23,463 nucleotides of DNA from IMG/VR virus record IMGVR_UViG_3300037278_000066, positions 1 to 23,463 of that record, one strand, 5' to 3'. The stretch comes from a virus. Shown here piece by piece: positions 1 to 8,158 of this stretch (its first letter is position 1; each line of letters opens with the position of its first letter). The position numbers were made by a program, and so were the translations under genes. The notes below the pieces were generated by a model that was not told the DNA's origin, made no database searches, and saw only the letters and a list, made by a program, of their open reading frames with translations.

Positions 1-1012
1 CTTGACCTGTACCGGCATTAGTACCGCTAACGTTTACAAAACTCGCGTTAATAGTGTTGCTAGACGGGAAGCCTAAGATTACGTAGTCATTTGTCGCAGG
101 CGCTCCACCATCAGCACGGTAAGCACGACCGATCTGTGAGGCGGCGTTCATGTTTGCGGAGGCAGTTAGTCCGTTCGGCAAAGACATCGTAAATATCGAC
201 GCGCTCACGCTACCGACCGTAAAATCAGCGCGTACGTATAACTTATCGCCTCTGCGTGACCAAAAAATGGCCGGGGACGACGCTACAAGTCCGGCAAACG
301 TTGGCGTGTATGCCTGCTCATCACTCATCGCAGGCGCGATAGCAGTCGGCTGTGGGCCTACGAATACGTCGTCAACGCTGATTGTGAAAGCACCAGCACT
401 TGCGTTCGGGAAATAAACACAAAGCTGAATGTGACCAGAATTTGTGCTGTAGGTCGTTTGAAACGTTCCGGTCGCTATGCCCGTTCCAGAACCTTGAACA
501 AAGTTGAAAGCACCAGATACGGGAAGCCAAACCCCGTAGTCAGAATCCCAAACGGCAACGCCGACCGAGTTTGCCGAAGTTCCTGACAGGTTGATGTTCG
601 AAAGGCCCGAATCAACTCTGTAGCTGATTTTGTATTGCAAACACTTGGCTGAGTCTGACAGGTCAGTTTTGTAGACCTGCGTTGCAACCATGTCCCCAGG
701 ACTAGAGGCACTGGTAGTTGAGATCTGTGCTGACGATGATCCCGCGAGAGCACTAGAAGTTGAGTAAGCGGTGAAGCTTAAGTTTGCATTCGCGCCTGAG
801 CCAAATGTAGGAGTACCAGTCGGCAATCCATTTGTAAGAGTTCCAACATTTCCTATAGACCAGCCGGTTGTATTTCCGGTCTCGAAGTTGCCATAGGAAA
901 TATAGTTCTTAGGCCCGTTGTAGCTGAGCAACGTTCCGTTCGCGAGAAGTTCTTGGTTCTGTAAGACAGTAGCTGTTGAGTTAGGTCCCCAAAGGACCGG
1001 TGAATTGGCCAT
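1..1012 (-). CDS. Tail fibre / receptor-binding-like protein, 3' end cut by window edge
   Basis: Open minus-strand frame starting ATG at 1012 and running without a stop through position 1 (337 codons visible). A ribosome binding site AAGGAA stands about 7 bases before the ATG, just after the stop of the preceding gene. Residues about 36-60 contain YGNFETGNTTGW, the usual opening of carbohydrate-binding-module-like jelly-roll domains; residues about 40-220 look like one such beta-rich domain. Around residues 232-275 there is a second pattern (QAYTPTFAGL, then FWSRRGDKLYVRADF and SLPNGLTAS) that I recall from C-terminal domains of phage fibre proteins. By inference it is a virion surface protein that binds host or environmental glycans. 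The C-terminus, and any depolymerase or trimerisation domain, lies outside the window. Confidence 0.8.
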   Translation of the reverse strand, partial: MANSPVLWGPNSTATVLQNQELLANGTLLSYNGPKNYISYGNFETGNTTGWSIGNVGTLTNGLPTGTPTFGSGANANLSFTAYSTSSALAGSSSAQISTTSASSPGDMVATQVYKTDLSDSAKCLQYKISYRVDSGLSNINLSGTSANSVGVAVWDSDYGVWLPVSGAFNFVQGSGTGIATGTFQTTYSTNSGHIQLCVYFPNASAGAFTISVDDVFVGPQPTAIAPAMSDEQAYTPTFAGLVASSPAIFWSRRGDKLYVRADFTVGSVSASIFTMSLPNGLTASANMNAASQIGRAYRADGGAPATNDYVILGFPSSNTINASFVNVSGTNAGTGQ

Positions 1013-1021
1013 TTGGTTTCC

Positions 1022-2152
1022 TTAGTTGTAGAGATTCAAGAGGATGTAGCCACTCGTTGCGTTTGCTGTGAGGGCCTTGATTGCGATTCGAGTGGAAGCC
1101 GGAATCGTTACGACGATCTGATCGCCACCTGGAGGGACGTAAGCGAGGACGACTTCAGAACCAGCAGTTCCAGTCGCTAAGATCATTCCTTGTCCAGACG
1201 AATCGAAGATGTCGACGAAGGTTGCCGCTGTTGTCGTCGAAGCAATCAATTGTGTGTAAGCACTAGTGAGAACGTTTGTTGTTCCGTAATTGTTATAAAC
1301 AGGAGCGTTCGCTTGAGCGCGTCCACCTTGCTTAGTGAATCCAATGACGTTCGTTCCTGTAGGAAGAGCGTTAGTGATTGATGTGACGGCACCAACGGTT
1401 GTTACAGTCGCAAGAGTCTGAGATGCGGCTAGCGAAACAGTCGCTAGCAAATTCGCAGCAGTCGGATTGTTTACGGTGACGATGCTTGAAGTTGCGAGCG
1501 GCGCAATGATCTGACGACCACTTGAATCGAGTTGAACACCTGCTTGCTGACCAGTCGTGAGAGTGGGCAGAGTTGTGTTAAAGATTCCGCCCATCATGTA
1601 GGCTTTAGTCGCAGCCGTACCAGCAGCCACAGAACCAAGTCCTGGGTCAGAACTGTTAGGACTCATCGAGACAACGAGCGCAGGATCAGTTGCAGCAGGA
1701 ACAGTAGAAGCAGCTTTGACCGCGCTTACGTTCGTGCCGTCAGTGATCTTGTTCATCCAAGCGCCAGAAGCCGCAGCCGCTGTACCTTGGGTCGCAGAAA
1801 CAGTCCCAGAAATCGGTTGAGTCGTTTGCCAGAAAGTTCCTGTCACCGCTTGTGATGAAGGAAAGTTGGATACGCTTACGGAACCGCTGATCGGTTGAGT
1901 TGCCTGCCAAAATGTTCCGGACACTGCTTGAGTTGCAGGAAAGTTAGAGACAGAGACTGCACCACTGATCGGTTGAGTCGTTGCGCTTGAGTCAGTCTTG
2001 ACAGCGCCGCCAGTAGTGATTGGAAGAGCTACTAAGTTTCCAGAAGGATTTACGCCAGCAACTTCAAGGGCAGAGATCGGAGCCGTTGCGCCAGTGAGTC
2101 CGCTTGCTGCGATGGTGACAGTTGCTCCAGGCGGAAAGAAGAAGTTAGCCAT
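1022..2152 (-). CDS. Tail fibre-like virion protein with 26-residue tandem repeats
   Basis: A 376-residue protein rich in Thr, Ser, Ala, Val and Gly with no enzyme motif. Residues 59-84 and 85-110 are near-identical 26-residue units (TQPISG, SVSNFP, QAVSGTFWQ), followed by a partial third unit beginning at 111. The repeat shows in DNA as a 78-base period near 1812-1977. The N-terminus MANFFFPPG is hydrophobic. The C-terminal half (residues about 270-376) looks like a compact beta domain ending in ILLNLYN. The start ATG shares one base with the stop of the 125-residue gene upstream (TAATG), so translation is probably coupled. Proteins with this kind of repeat occur among fibre and accessory genes of short-tailed phages; the exact role is unknown. 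Confidence 0.75.
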   Translation of the reverse strand: MANFFFPPGATVTIAASGLTGATAPISALEVAGVNPSGNLVALPITTGGAVKTDSSATTQPISGAVSVSNFPATQAVSGTFWQATQPISGSVSVSNFPSSQAVTGTFWQTTQPISGTVSATQGTAAAASGAWMNKITDGTNVSAVKAASTVPAATDPALVVSMSPNSSDPGLGSVAAGTAATKAYMMGGIFNTTLPTLTTGQQAGVQLDSSGRQIIAPLATSSIVTVNNPTAANLLATVSLAASQTLATVTTVGAVTSITNALPTGTNVIGFTKQGGRAQANAPVYNNYGTTNVLTSAYTQLIASTTTAATFVDIFDSSGQGMILATGTAGSEVVLAYVPPGGDQIVVTIPASTRIAIKALTANATSGYILLNLYN

Positions 2153-2529
2153 TAGAGCTCCTTCCCGTAGATATTCACCGTGATGTCTGCTTGGCCTGAG
2201 TTAGGCGTGTAGACGAGACGGACGAACCGGAATGGAAACTGAGTGATCGAGACAAGGTGAGATCCGCTTGCGCTGTCGACTTGAGGAATTGCCGAGAGTG
2301 TTAGCGGAGTCCATGTAGCACCAGACATTGTCTGGTTTGGTAGGATCGTTCCTGCGTCTGCACCTTGAAGCGTGAAATAGCCAGAGGGCGTATTTGTAGC
2401 GTTCGCAAAGATGAGTTCGTAGGAAAGGTTATCAACTCCTTGAGTATCGGTCGGAGCTGTAGAGAAAGTGGTCGTCACAGCGGTTTGACTGAACAGCTGC
2501 TTAAATATCGTTCGTTTAGTACCAGACAT
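2152..2529 (-). CDS. Small tail-associated virion protein, function unknown
   Basis: A 125-residue protein without a recognisable enzymatic domain. The pattern is a beta-sandwich one: a central stretch YFTLQGADAG, followed by WTPLTLS, and a C-terminal FRFVRLVYTPNSG followed by short strands to the end. I recall small proteins of this shape next to phage fibre genes, so a virion accessory role is inferred from sequence style and position. Its ATG is preceded by AAGGA (minus strand, 2539-2535), which lies inside a strong intergenic hairpin (2532-2581), so its translation may depend on that structure opening. It is coupled to the repeat-containing fibre gene downstream through TAATG. Confidence 0.65.
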   Translation of the reverse strand: MSGTKRTIFKQLFSQTAVTTTFSTAPTDTQGVDNLSYELIFANATNTPSGYFTLQGADAGTILPNQTMSGATWTPLTLSAIPQVDSASGSHLVSITQFPFRFVRLVYTPNSGQADITVNIYGKEL

Positions 2530-2531
2530 CG

Positions 2532-2581
2532 GCGTCCTTATAGGGTCGTCCGATGTATTCGGACTGAGGCCTATAAGGCGC
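2532..2581. other. Strong intergenic hairpin burying a ribosome binding site
   Basis: Perfect 9-base arms CCTTATAGG (2536-2544) and CCTATAAGG (2570-2578) enclose a second perfect stem GTCCGA/TCGGAC (2548-2553 and 2559-2564) with loop TGTAT. GCG/CGC pairs extend the base across a one-base bulge. It fills the gap between the 856-residue ejection-protein gene and the next gene. On the minus strand the arm contains the AAGGA ribosome binding site of the downstream gene. On the plus strand the stem is followed by TTTTT, so it also has the shape of a terminator for plus-strand transcription. Confidence 0.75.
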
Positions 2582-2599
2582 TTTTTAGGTTGTCGCTTT
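2582..2599 (-). repeat. 18-base dispersed repeat, copy 1
   Basis: Minus strand reads AAAGCGACAACCTAAAAA, identical to copies at 15684, 18195 and 21346. Its first base is the last base of the TAA stop of the 856-residue gene, and its 3' side runs straight into the hairpin at 2532-2581. It marks the boundary between the ejection-protein block and the fibre block. Confidence 0.9.
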
Positions 2600-5169
2600 T
2601 AGCGAGTACGACCTGAGCTAGCTTTGCCTGTCATAGACAAGCGATTCGACAGGTTTAACTTACCTAAGCCCGTCTGACCGGACTTCACTGCACCCTGCTG
2701 CGCTTGCTTGCCTGCACCTTGCGAGTAGATGTTCTGGTGAGACATGATTGAAGCTGGACTCACTGAACCGCTCATCTGAGTTCCTGTAAGGAGTGAAAGC
2801 ATGGCTTGTTGTCGGTACGTCACTCTCCCCTTCTTCCCAGACAGTTGATTCAAGAGTTCAGAGTTGATTTGGTTATAGATCTGCGGATAGACAGACTTCA
2901 CTGCTTCCACGCCTTCTTGTGTGAGTGTTCCTGCGGCTGCTTGCTTTAGGATAGAAGTCGGATTTTGTACGGCATTGTAGTAGCGGTTGAATTTCGACAC
3001 TTCCGACTTCGACGGCGACCACATTGAATCGAGTGGACCTTGCTTTGGATGCTGAGGGATTTTTGAGTTCAGGAAGTTGATGCCAGTAACGGCAGTCATC
3101 TGCATCCCTTGAGCAACCTTAGGAGCATGCTGAGACAAGTCTGCCGTCGAGTTCGAAAGAACTCCATGAAACTTGGCAGCGTCTGCATAGAGCTCTTGGA
3201 TGTGGGCTGTTCTCTTCTCAAACACTGGAACACTATCCTCGTGGTCTTTCCCGAAGTCTTTCGCTAAGCCAGCAGCAACTTCGCCACGGCCTACAGAGAA
3301 TGCACGGCTACTTCCTGACAAGATTGCTTGAACACCGGAAGAGATCTTCGCAGAGCTTTTGTTAGCTAAGGATTCAAGTGCGACCAGTCGTTGAATTGTA
3401 CCACCTGGATTAGCGAGGGCTTTGTATGCTCCGGCTCCAGCAGCAACTAACGTTCCTGGAAGTCCGACTGCATGAGCAACACCGCCAGCAAGGAAAGGAC
3501 TGATCGAATCACCTTGGCCGGTGTTCACTTGACCTTGAAGTCTTGCGAGTTGAGCGTTTTGCTCGGCGTTCTCAATGTAAGAAGCATTCTTGGCAGCAAG
3601 TGCTTCATGAGCAGCTTGATCAAACTTTCCTGTCGGCATGTTTGTATACGACTCTTGAATCTCATCGATCATGTTCTTCGATGCCTTCATGTAACGGTCG
3701 AGTGCCGCTTTACGAATCTCGTTCTGAGGAGTTCCAATGCCGTTATAGAAGGCGTTCACCTTCGTAGGATTGGCCTTCAATGTAACGCCACCGTTATTGC
3801 TCTTAGTTTTGTAGAGGAAGTTCTTTTGAAACTCCTTCTTTGCAGTGAAATATTCGTTTTGAGCTTCGTTGAATGCAGCTTGCCTGCTAGCACCTGGGCC
3901 GAACACGCCCTCGTTCTCAAGAGAGCCTTTCAAGTCACCACGAAGAGACTTAACTAAGTTGATCGCGTCTGAGTCGGCGGCAGAAGTAACTCCGTCGAAC
4001 TTCAAAACCTTCGAGTCGAGAGTTTGCTTCAAGTCGTTAAGAGTTGCGAAGACCTCGGCCGGAGTTTGTGCAGCTTGTCCGTCACGCATCAATCCCTTCT
4101 GAATGTCTTCAAGCTTAGAAGCGAACCGTCCAGGATAGATGTCTGGCTTTTCACGCATCTCTTGGATGGTGTCGCCGAGCTTATTGAAGACGCGCTTGTA
4201 CTCTTCGTTCACTCCCGTCTCATCAACTCCTTTAACAAGGTCAGCCGTTTCTCCAGGACGAATGTCTCTGTTTGCAGTCTTCAAAGCAGCTTCAGTCTCT
4301 TTGTATTGATCAGCTAAAGACTCTGCCGTTTCGTTAACGGTTGCGGCGCGAGCTTCCGCCGTTGGGAGTGCTAGGTGACGGTTCTGCAATGCTTCTGCTA
4401 TTGAGGCTTCTGGAACGCCAGAGACAGCGCTAGACACCTTCGAGAATGCATCGCCTGCTGCACCAGAGGCCCTGTCGAAGATTGAAGAGAGGGAGTTCTT
4501 AGCTTTCTGAACAGCCTCAGGAATAACAACTCCACCTAGACCGACAAGACCACCGATACCACCACCCAAAAGAGCAGAGAGACCGATTTGAGAAACTGCA
4601 TGCTCTGCAACTTCACTTGGATCTCCAAGAGCGGACTCACTTACCACGTTTCCTAGCCCGTAAGCAGCTCCCTCGATTGCGGATCCAACAGCTTTGCTTC
4701 CTGCTTTCGCAAGGATTCGTCCAGCAAGAGATTCACCGGCCGGTAACGCCGCAGCAGTTGCAGCCTCGGCAGCCGAACCAAGTTTGCCAACGCCCTTTAC
4801 AAGGTTAGCAGCTCCAAGCTCATCGCCGACAAGCATCGGAGCAACGATTCCCGTCACAGTTCCTGCAGTGTCAGCAATCTTATGTCGCTTCTCAAGTTGA
4901 GTGAGCGTGCGAGGATCTGCCAAGCCGGTGTCAGTGAGCAAGTGATCAGAAAGTCCAAAGGTCGCCGCACGAGCCGCAGCAGCACCGAAGGCCTTTGCAG
5001 AGTTACCCACACCGTCGCCGTACTCTGCATCGTCTTGCACATCTTGTATTTGTGCATCGTTAGGGACAGTGTAACCGCCCTGTTGAATCGCTTGTTGCGC
5101 TTCGCTTGCGTCGACGTTTACCGGATCACCGTTTGGATCCAGTAGGTTCACTCTTGAGGAATCTGCCAT
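2599..5169 (-). CDS. Internal virion (DNA-ejection) protein, largest
   Basis: An 856-residue, Ala- and Gly-rich protein. It has a polar N-terminus (NLLDPNGDP), then two glycine-rich hydrophobic stretches that could insert in a membrane: residues about 195-220 (LSALLGGGIGGLVGLGG) and about 585-612 (VGLPGTLVAAGAGAYKAL). Long charged helical segments lie between them, probably coiled coil. Size, composition and position after the nozzle gene match the internal head proteins of short-tailed phages that are ejected with the DNA and span the host envelope. No lysozyme or transglycosylase active-site pattern is visible. It starts directly after the stop of the 531-residue gene (TAAATG). Function is inferred from context; sequence identity in this class is usually low. 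Confidence 0.75.
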   Translation of the reverse strand: MADSSRVNLLDPNGDPVNVDASEAQQAIQQGGYTVPNDAQIQDVQDDAEYGDGVGNSAKAFGAAAARAATFGLSDHLLTDTGLADPRTLTQLEKRHKIADTAGTVTGIVAPMLVGDELGAANLVKGVGKLGSAAEAATAAALPAGESLAGRILAKAGSKAVGSAIEGAAYGLGNVVSESALGDPSEVAEHAVSQIGLSALLGGGIGGLVGLGGVVIPEAVQKAKNSLSSIFDRASGAAGDAFSKVSSAVSGVPEASIAEALQNRHLALPTAEARAATVNETAESLADQYKETEAALKTANRDIRPGETADLVKGVDETGVNEEYKRVFNKLGDTIQEMREKPDIYPGRFASKLEDIQKGLMRDGQAAQTPAEVFATLNDLKQTLDSKVLKFDGVTSAADSDAINLVKSLRGDLKGSLENEGVFGPGASRQAAFNEAQNEYFTAKKEFQKNFLYKTKSNNGGVTLKANPTKVNAFYNGIGTPQNEIRKAALDRYMKASKNMIDEIQESYTNMPTGKFDQAAHEALAAKNASYIENAEQNAQLARLQGQVNTGQGDSISPFLAGGVAHAVGLPGTLVAAGAGAYKALANPGGTIQRLVALESLANKSSAKISSGVQAILSGSSRAFSVGRGEVAAGLAKDFGKDHEDSVPVFEKRTAHIQELYADAAKFHGVLSNSTADLSQHAPKVAQGMQMTAVTGINFLNSKIPQHPKQGPLDSMWSPSKSEVSKFNRYYNAVQNPTSILKQAAAGTLTQEGVEAVKSVYPQIYNQINSELLNQLSGKKGRVTYRQQAMLSLLTGTQMSGSVSPASIMSHQNIYSQGAGKQAQQGAVKSGQTGLGKLNLSNRLSMTGKASSGRTR

Positions 5170-6765
5170 TTAGTTGAAGCCTTTTTTCGCTGTGCTTGGT
5201 TTGAAAGGAGCTTGATAGTTAACGAGCTTGTGTTTGAAGCCTGCCACTTGTGCGTCAGTGAGTGACTGTCTGAGTGCCTTGGTACGGTTCGCACCGTTTG
5301 CACCGAAGATGGACTTCATCGCAGATGGGTCACCGAACTGCTTACCGATCTGTTCAAGCAACTCAGGACTGTGACGCTTGATTCCTTCGTTGTTCGAGAT
5401 CTTAAGCTTCAGCGAACTAACGAGTGATTGAGCTTTTTTGTTCTCTGGAGTTCCAGGAACACCAGCCTCAGGACCGAGCTTATCGAGACGGTCAAGTCCC
5501 GCAGTGATGTCCTCAGTCGAAGACAAGTTGCTACGGATGTCTTCCGCTTCTTTCTCAGAGTTTGCGATCGCGACTTGTCCGTTGGGAAGTTTAACAGCAC
5601 GAGCTTGAATCTTAGGATCCGCGGTATTCAAATCTTGCTGAGTTCCTTGCCCGTTTGCAATTCGCGCTTGCCCCATGAGCATTGCTGTCTTGGCGTTGAC
5701 TTGTTGAATCTGCATCTTGAGTTGACCAAGGAGTTGATCTTTTCGTGCAACCGCCTCTGGACCCATTGCTTGAGCGTTAGCCTGGCTCACTTGTGCAGCC
5801 GTAATTGCCAAGAGCTGACTCTGAGTCATCGACTCCGCAGCTTGAACAGATCCCGTGATGGCGAGGTTCTGACTAATCAAGCTGTGCTTGTTTGCCATGT
5901 TGGTCTTTTGAGCGTCGATGTCGCGATCGATATTGTGATTGATCTGGTCGACAGCAACGTTTCCGCCCTTGCCAGTGAAAGCACCGCCGATACCACCAAG
6001 GAACATAGCAATAGCAGCCGTGTTCTTCGAGTGAGCGTTCTTCCCGTCTGCATCGCCACTCCAATAATGGGTGGGATCGATCTTATCGTTTTGAGCAGCG
6101 TTAAATAGATCCATCGAACGTTGGTTGAGCGAATCAACCTGTCCTTGATAGTGATCCATATTCTTTTGAAGGTTGTCGGCTGTGGTTCCGTAAGTTTTCG
6201 AAAGCTTGTTGCCAAGATCAGTCTGGGCTTGCGCGCCTTCGTTGATGCCCTTGGTAATTTGATCGACACCCGCAGGATTGGGAAGGTTAGCTGGAGCTTG
6301 CGCAGCAGAAGTTGGATCCATTGAGCCCGTGGCAGGTGCACTCACTTGCATGGTGTTCGCGTTTGGATCAGTTACCAGCGGAGTTGCTGGAGTCTGATCT
6401 TCATCGCTTGCAGTCGGAGTGCCTTTATAATTAGTCGAACCCATTCCTGACAAGTCGGAAGCTTCAGAGCCTGCCTTAGCAGGATCAAACTTAGAGTCGT
6501 CGTAGAAGTACTGGCTTGCGCCAGCGAAGGGATTCAACTGATTCAGTGCTTCCAAACGCTCAGACGAGACTTGCGAATCAGAACCAGGAGCAGCAGCAGC
6601 ATCATCCTCAACTTCTCCGCCATCAGCGAACTTAGGAAGAGACTTGATGGACTGGTAGTTACGCTCTGACATGGCTTTCTTAGCCATCTTGAAAGACTTG
6701 CCGTCATTCGTGTTATGAAGGACAAAATGATCTTTGGCTTCGTGGACTAGTTTATAATTCTTCAT
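5170..6765 (-). CDS. Internal virion protein, middle
   Basis: A 531-residue polar protein, predicted mostly helical and Gln/Asn/Ala-rich. The N-terminus is a small domain (MKNYKLVHEAKDHFVLHN and following, residues 1-45), then the motif FADGGEVEDD, then a low-complexity Pro/Thr/Ala linker to about residue 165, then long helices. A glycine-rich stretch IAMFLGGIGGAFTGKGG lies near residues 250-270. The FADGG motif recurs in the neighbouring 341-residue protein, which suggests that the two share a particle function. ATG shares one base with the previous stop (TAATG). Position within the three-gene block before the fibres supports an ejection-protein role; nothing in the sequence proves it. Confidence 0.7.
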   Translation of the reverse strand: MKNYKLVHEAKDHFVLHNTNDGKSFKMAKKAMSERNYQSIKSLPKFADGGEVEDDAAAAPGSDSQVSSERLEALNQLNPFAGASQYFYDDSKFDPAKAGSEASDLSGMGSTNYKGTPTASDEDQTPATPLVTDPNANTMQVSAPATGSMDPTSAAQAPANLPNPAGVDQITKGINEGAQAQTDLGNKLSKTYGTTADNLQKNMDHYQGQVDSLNQRSMDLFNAAQNDKIDPTHYWSGDADGKNAHSKNTAAIAMFLGGIGGAFTGKGGNVAVDQINHNIDRDIDAQKTNMANKHSLISQNLAITGSVQAAESMTQSQLLAITAAQVSQANAQAMGPEAVARKDQLLGQLKMQIQQVNAKTAMLMGQARIANGQGTQQDLNTADPKIQARAVKLPNGQVAIANSEKEAEDIRSNLSSTEDITAGLDRLDKLGPEAGVPGTPENKKAQSLVSSLKLKISNNEGIKRHSPELLEQIGKQFGDPSAMKSIFGANGANRTKALRQSLTDAQVAGFKHKLVNYQAPFKPSTAKKGFN

Positions 6766-7790
6766 TACTTCGCTGCCTTCATAGTGCTTTCGAGACGCTT
6801 CAGACGCTCATGCAAGTTGCGTTGGCCTTCGAGCACTTTGCCGTAGCCTTGAGCACCGGAAGCCTTTTTTGGAGTCTGATGTTTTTTGAGTGCTTCCATA
6901 AACTCCTTGGCTTTCTCAGGAGCGTTCGCGGCAGTTGTCACTGAGCGAGGGAGGACGACTTCACCAGGCGAAGCGAGGATAGGCTTCGTATCGTTTGCAA
7001 AACTGTTTCCAGGAACTAAAGCATGTCCTGGAACTTTCCCGCCCTTTGCCATCAAAGCTAATAGGCCAAGCAATGCACCTGCTCCTCCGCCTCCACCACC
7101 ACCGCCACTTGAACTTTGCGCGGGCGGAGGTTGAGAAGTCGGAACAGAGAGTTGAGGATTCGAGTTGTCGACCATACCGCCGTCGGCAAACATCGACATA
7201 GCAGAGCTTGCACCGTTCATGATGCCACCGATAACTTGCGAGCTAGTCGCTGCGTTCTGAGTTTGGTTTCCTGCTGCAACGCTAGCGTTCACTTGATCTG
7301 CGCCGAGATCACCCGTGTTGATTGCTGAGTTCTGATTGGCTTGCGCGGTCTGCGTAGTTGCGTTGTTAGCTTGCGCTTGAGTCCCGACGTTATTCAGGAT
7401 TGCAGTCTGGTTATTCAGGGCTTGGTTCTGCGCAGTCATCTGGTTAGTTGCTTCAGTGCCTGCGGCATTCTGACTTGCGGTAGCTTGCGCATTAGATGCA
7501 AGTCGTGCGGCCAGTGCAGGATTGATTCCCTTTTGAGAAGCAATCGTCCCAGCTGTCTGCTCAGCGTTTTGATCGACGTTCTGTTGGTACTGAGTCTGAG
7601 CAGCGTTATTCGCAGTTCCGTTAGCTACAGCTGCTTGTTGAGCTGCAAGTGCTTGCTCAGAGCTGATGTTTGAGCCGATTGTGTTTTGGCTACTGTTGAT
7701 AGTGGGCGTGAGATTTTGTTGGTTAATCCCTGGTGCCTGTACGCTGTAGTAGTTAGTTGTGCCGTCAGCGGCGTTTACTAAACTTCCCAT
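6765..7790 (-). CDS. Internal virion protein with GG-rich SPGE motif
   Basis: A 341-residue protein. Its first 190 residues are an extreme Asn/Gln/Ala-rich helical region. Next come FADGGMVDN (about 200-208), a Pro/Ser linker, a run of eight glycines, a short hydrophobic stretch (GALLGLLALMAKGG) and the motif PILASPGEVVLPRS. That last pattern (GG-x-V-P-G, then N-D, then SPGE-x-V-x-P-R-S) recurs in tape-measure-like and internal virion proteins of many phages. The tail end is lysine-rich (residues about 290-341). A strong ribosome binding site AAGGAAC lies inside the preceding acetyltransferase gene, and the ATG overlaps its stop (TAATG). Role in the internal virion assembly is inferred from motif and position. 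Confidence 0.7.
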   Translation of the reverse strand: MGSLVNAADGTTNYYSVQAPGINQQNLTPTINSSQNTIGSNISSEQALAAQQAAVANGTANNAAQTQYQQNVDQNAEQTAGTIASQKGINPALAARLASNAQATASQNAAGTEATNQMTAQNQALNNQTAILNNVGTQAQANNATTQTAQANQNSAINTGDLGADQVNASVAAGNQTQNAATSSQVIGGIMNGASSAMSMFADGGMVDNSNPQLSVPTSQPPPAQSSSGGGGGGGGAGALLGLLALMAKGGKVPGHALVPGNSFANDTKPILASPGEVVLPRSVTTAANAPEKAKEFMEALKKHQTPKKASGAQGYGKVLEGQRNLHERLKRLESTMKAAK

Positions 7791-8158
7791 TATAGTTCCT
7801 TGTAAAAGGACTCGTAGGTCCCTGATGATTTGAAGCCAAGATCAATGCTGAGTTGAACCATCGAAGGAAACTGTGAGTCTGCCTTCAAGAGTTGAACACC
7901 TTGGTTCTTAGCGAATGAAATTATTGTTTGGCTCAAGAGCTCTAGAGCAGCACGACGCTGTTCCTTTGGAGCTTCTGGGTCTGTGATGAATACGTCTGCG
8001 ATGCCAACGGTTGAGTTCGTTAGATACAGAAATCCTGCTGCCTCTTGAGTGATGAAGCCAGTCTTAGACAAGACTTCAAGCGAGGGACAAACACGTCCCC
8101 GCTTAGCAAACCATGTGCAGATAGTCGGATAGTCCGACTCGGTGAAAGACCGAATCAT
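7790..8158 (-). CDS. Short GNAT-like acetyltransferase family protein
   Basis: A 122-residue protein whose N-terminus MIRSFTESDYPTICTWFAKRG resembles the first strand and helices of GNAT folds. After a short beta hairpin (AGFLYLTNSTVGIADVFI) comes a helix with PKEQRRAALELLSQTI, in the place where the acetyl-CoA-binding loop and helix sit, then LLKADSQ and a closing DLGFKSSGTYESFYKEL, also GNAT-like. A canonical Q/R-x-x-G-x-G/A loop is not present, so catalysis is doubtful. Small GNAT-like proteins between nozzle and internal-protein genes are common in short-tailed phages; substrate and role are unknown. It overlaps the nozzle gene by four bases (ATGA). Confidence 0.65.
   Translation of the reverse strand: MIRSFTESDYPTICTWFAKRGRVCPSLEVLSKTGFITQEAAGFLYLTNSTVGIADVFITDPEAPKEQRRAALELLSQTIISFAKNQGVQLLKADSQFPSMVQLSIDLGFKSSGTYESFYKEL

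Noticed and set aside
1812-1977. Regular 78-base repeats as a possible CRISPR or non-coding array
   Set aside because: The units are in frame, contiguous and encode 26-residue protein repeats without unique spacers.
3472-3957. Plus-strand open frame (161 codons) opposite the largest ejection-protein gene
   Set aside because: It is a shadow frame without recognisable motif; the minus-strand protein has coherent composition across the same region.
5428-6108. Long plus-strand open frame (226 codons)
   Set aside because: It lies wholly opposite the 531-residue virion protein, has no ribosome binding site or family pattern, and is rich in Ser/Leu/Arg as expected for the reverse of a coding strand.
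6159-6176. Fifth copy of the dispersed repeat
   Set aside because: Only AGGTTGTCG is shared (about nine bases), with unrelated flanks, inside a coding region; this is compatible with chance.
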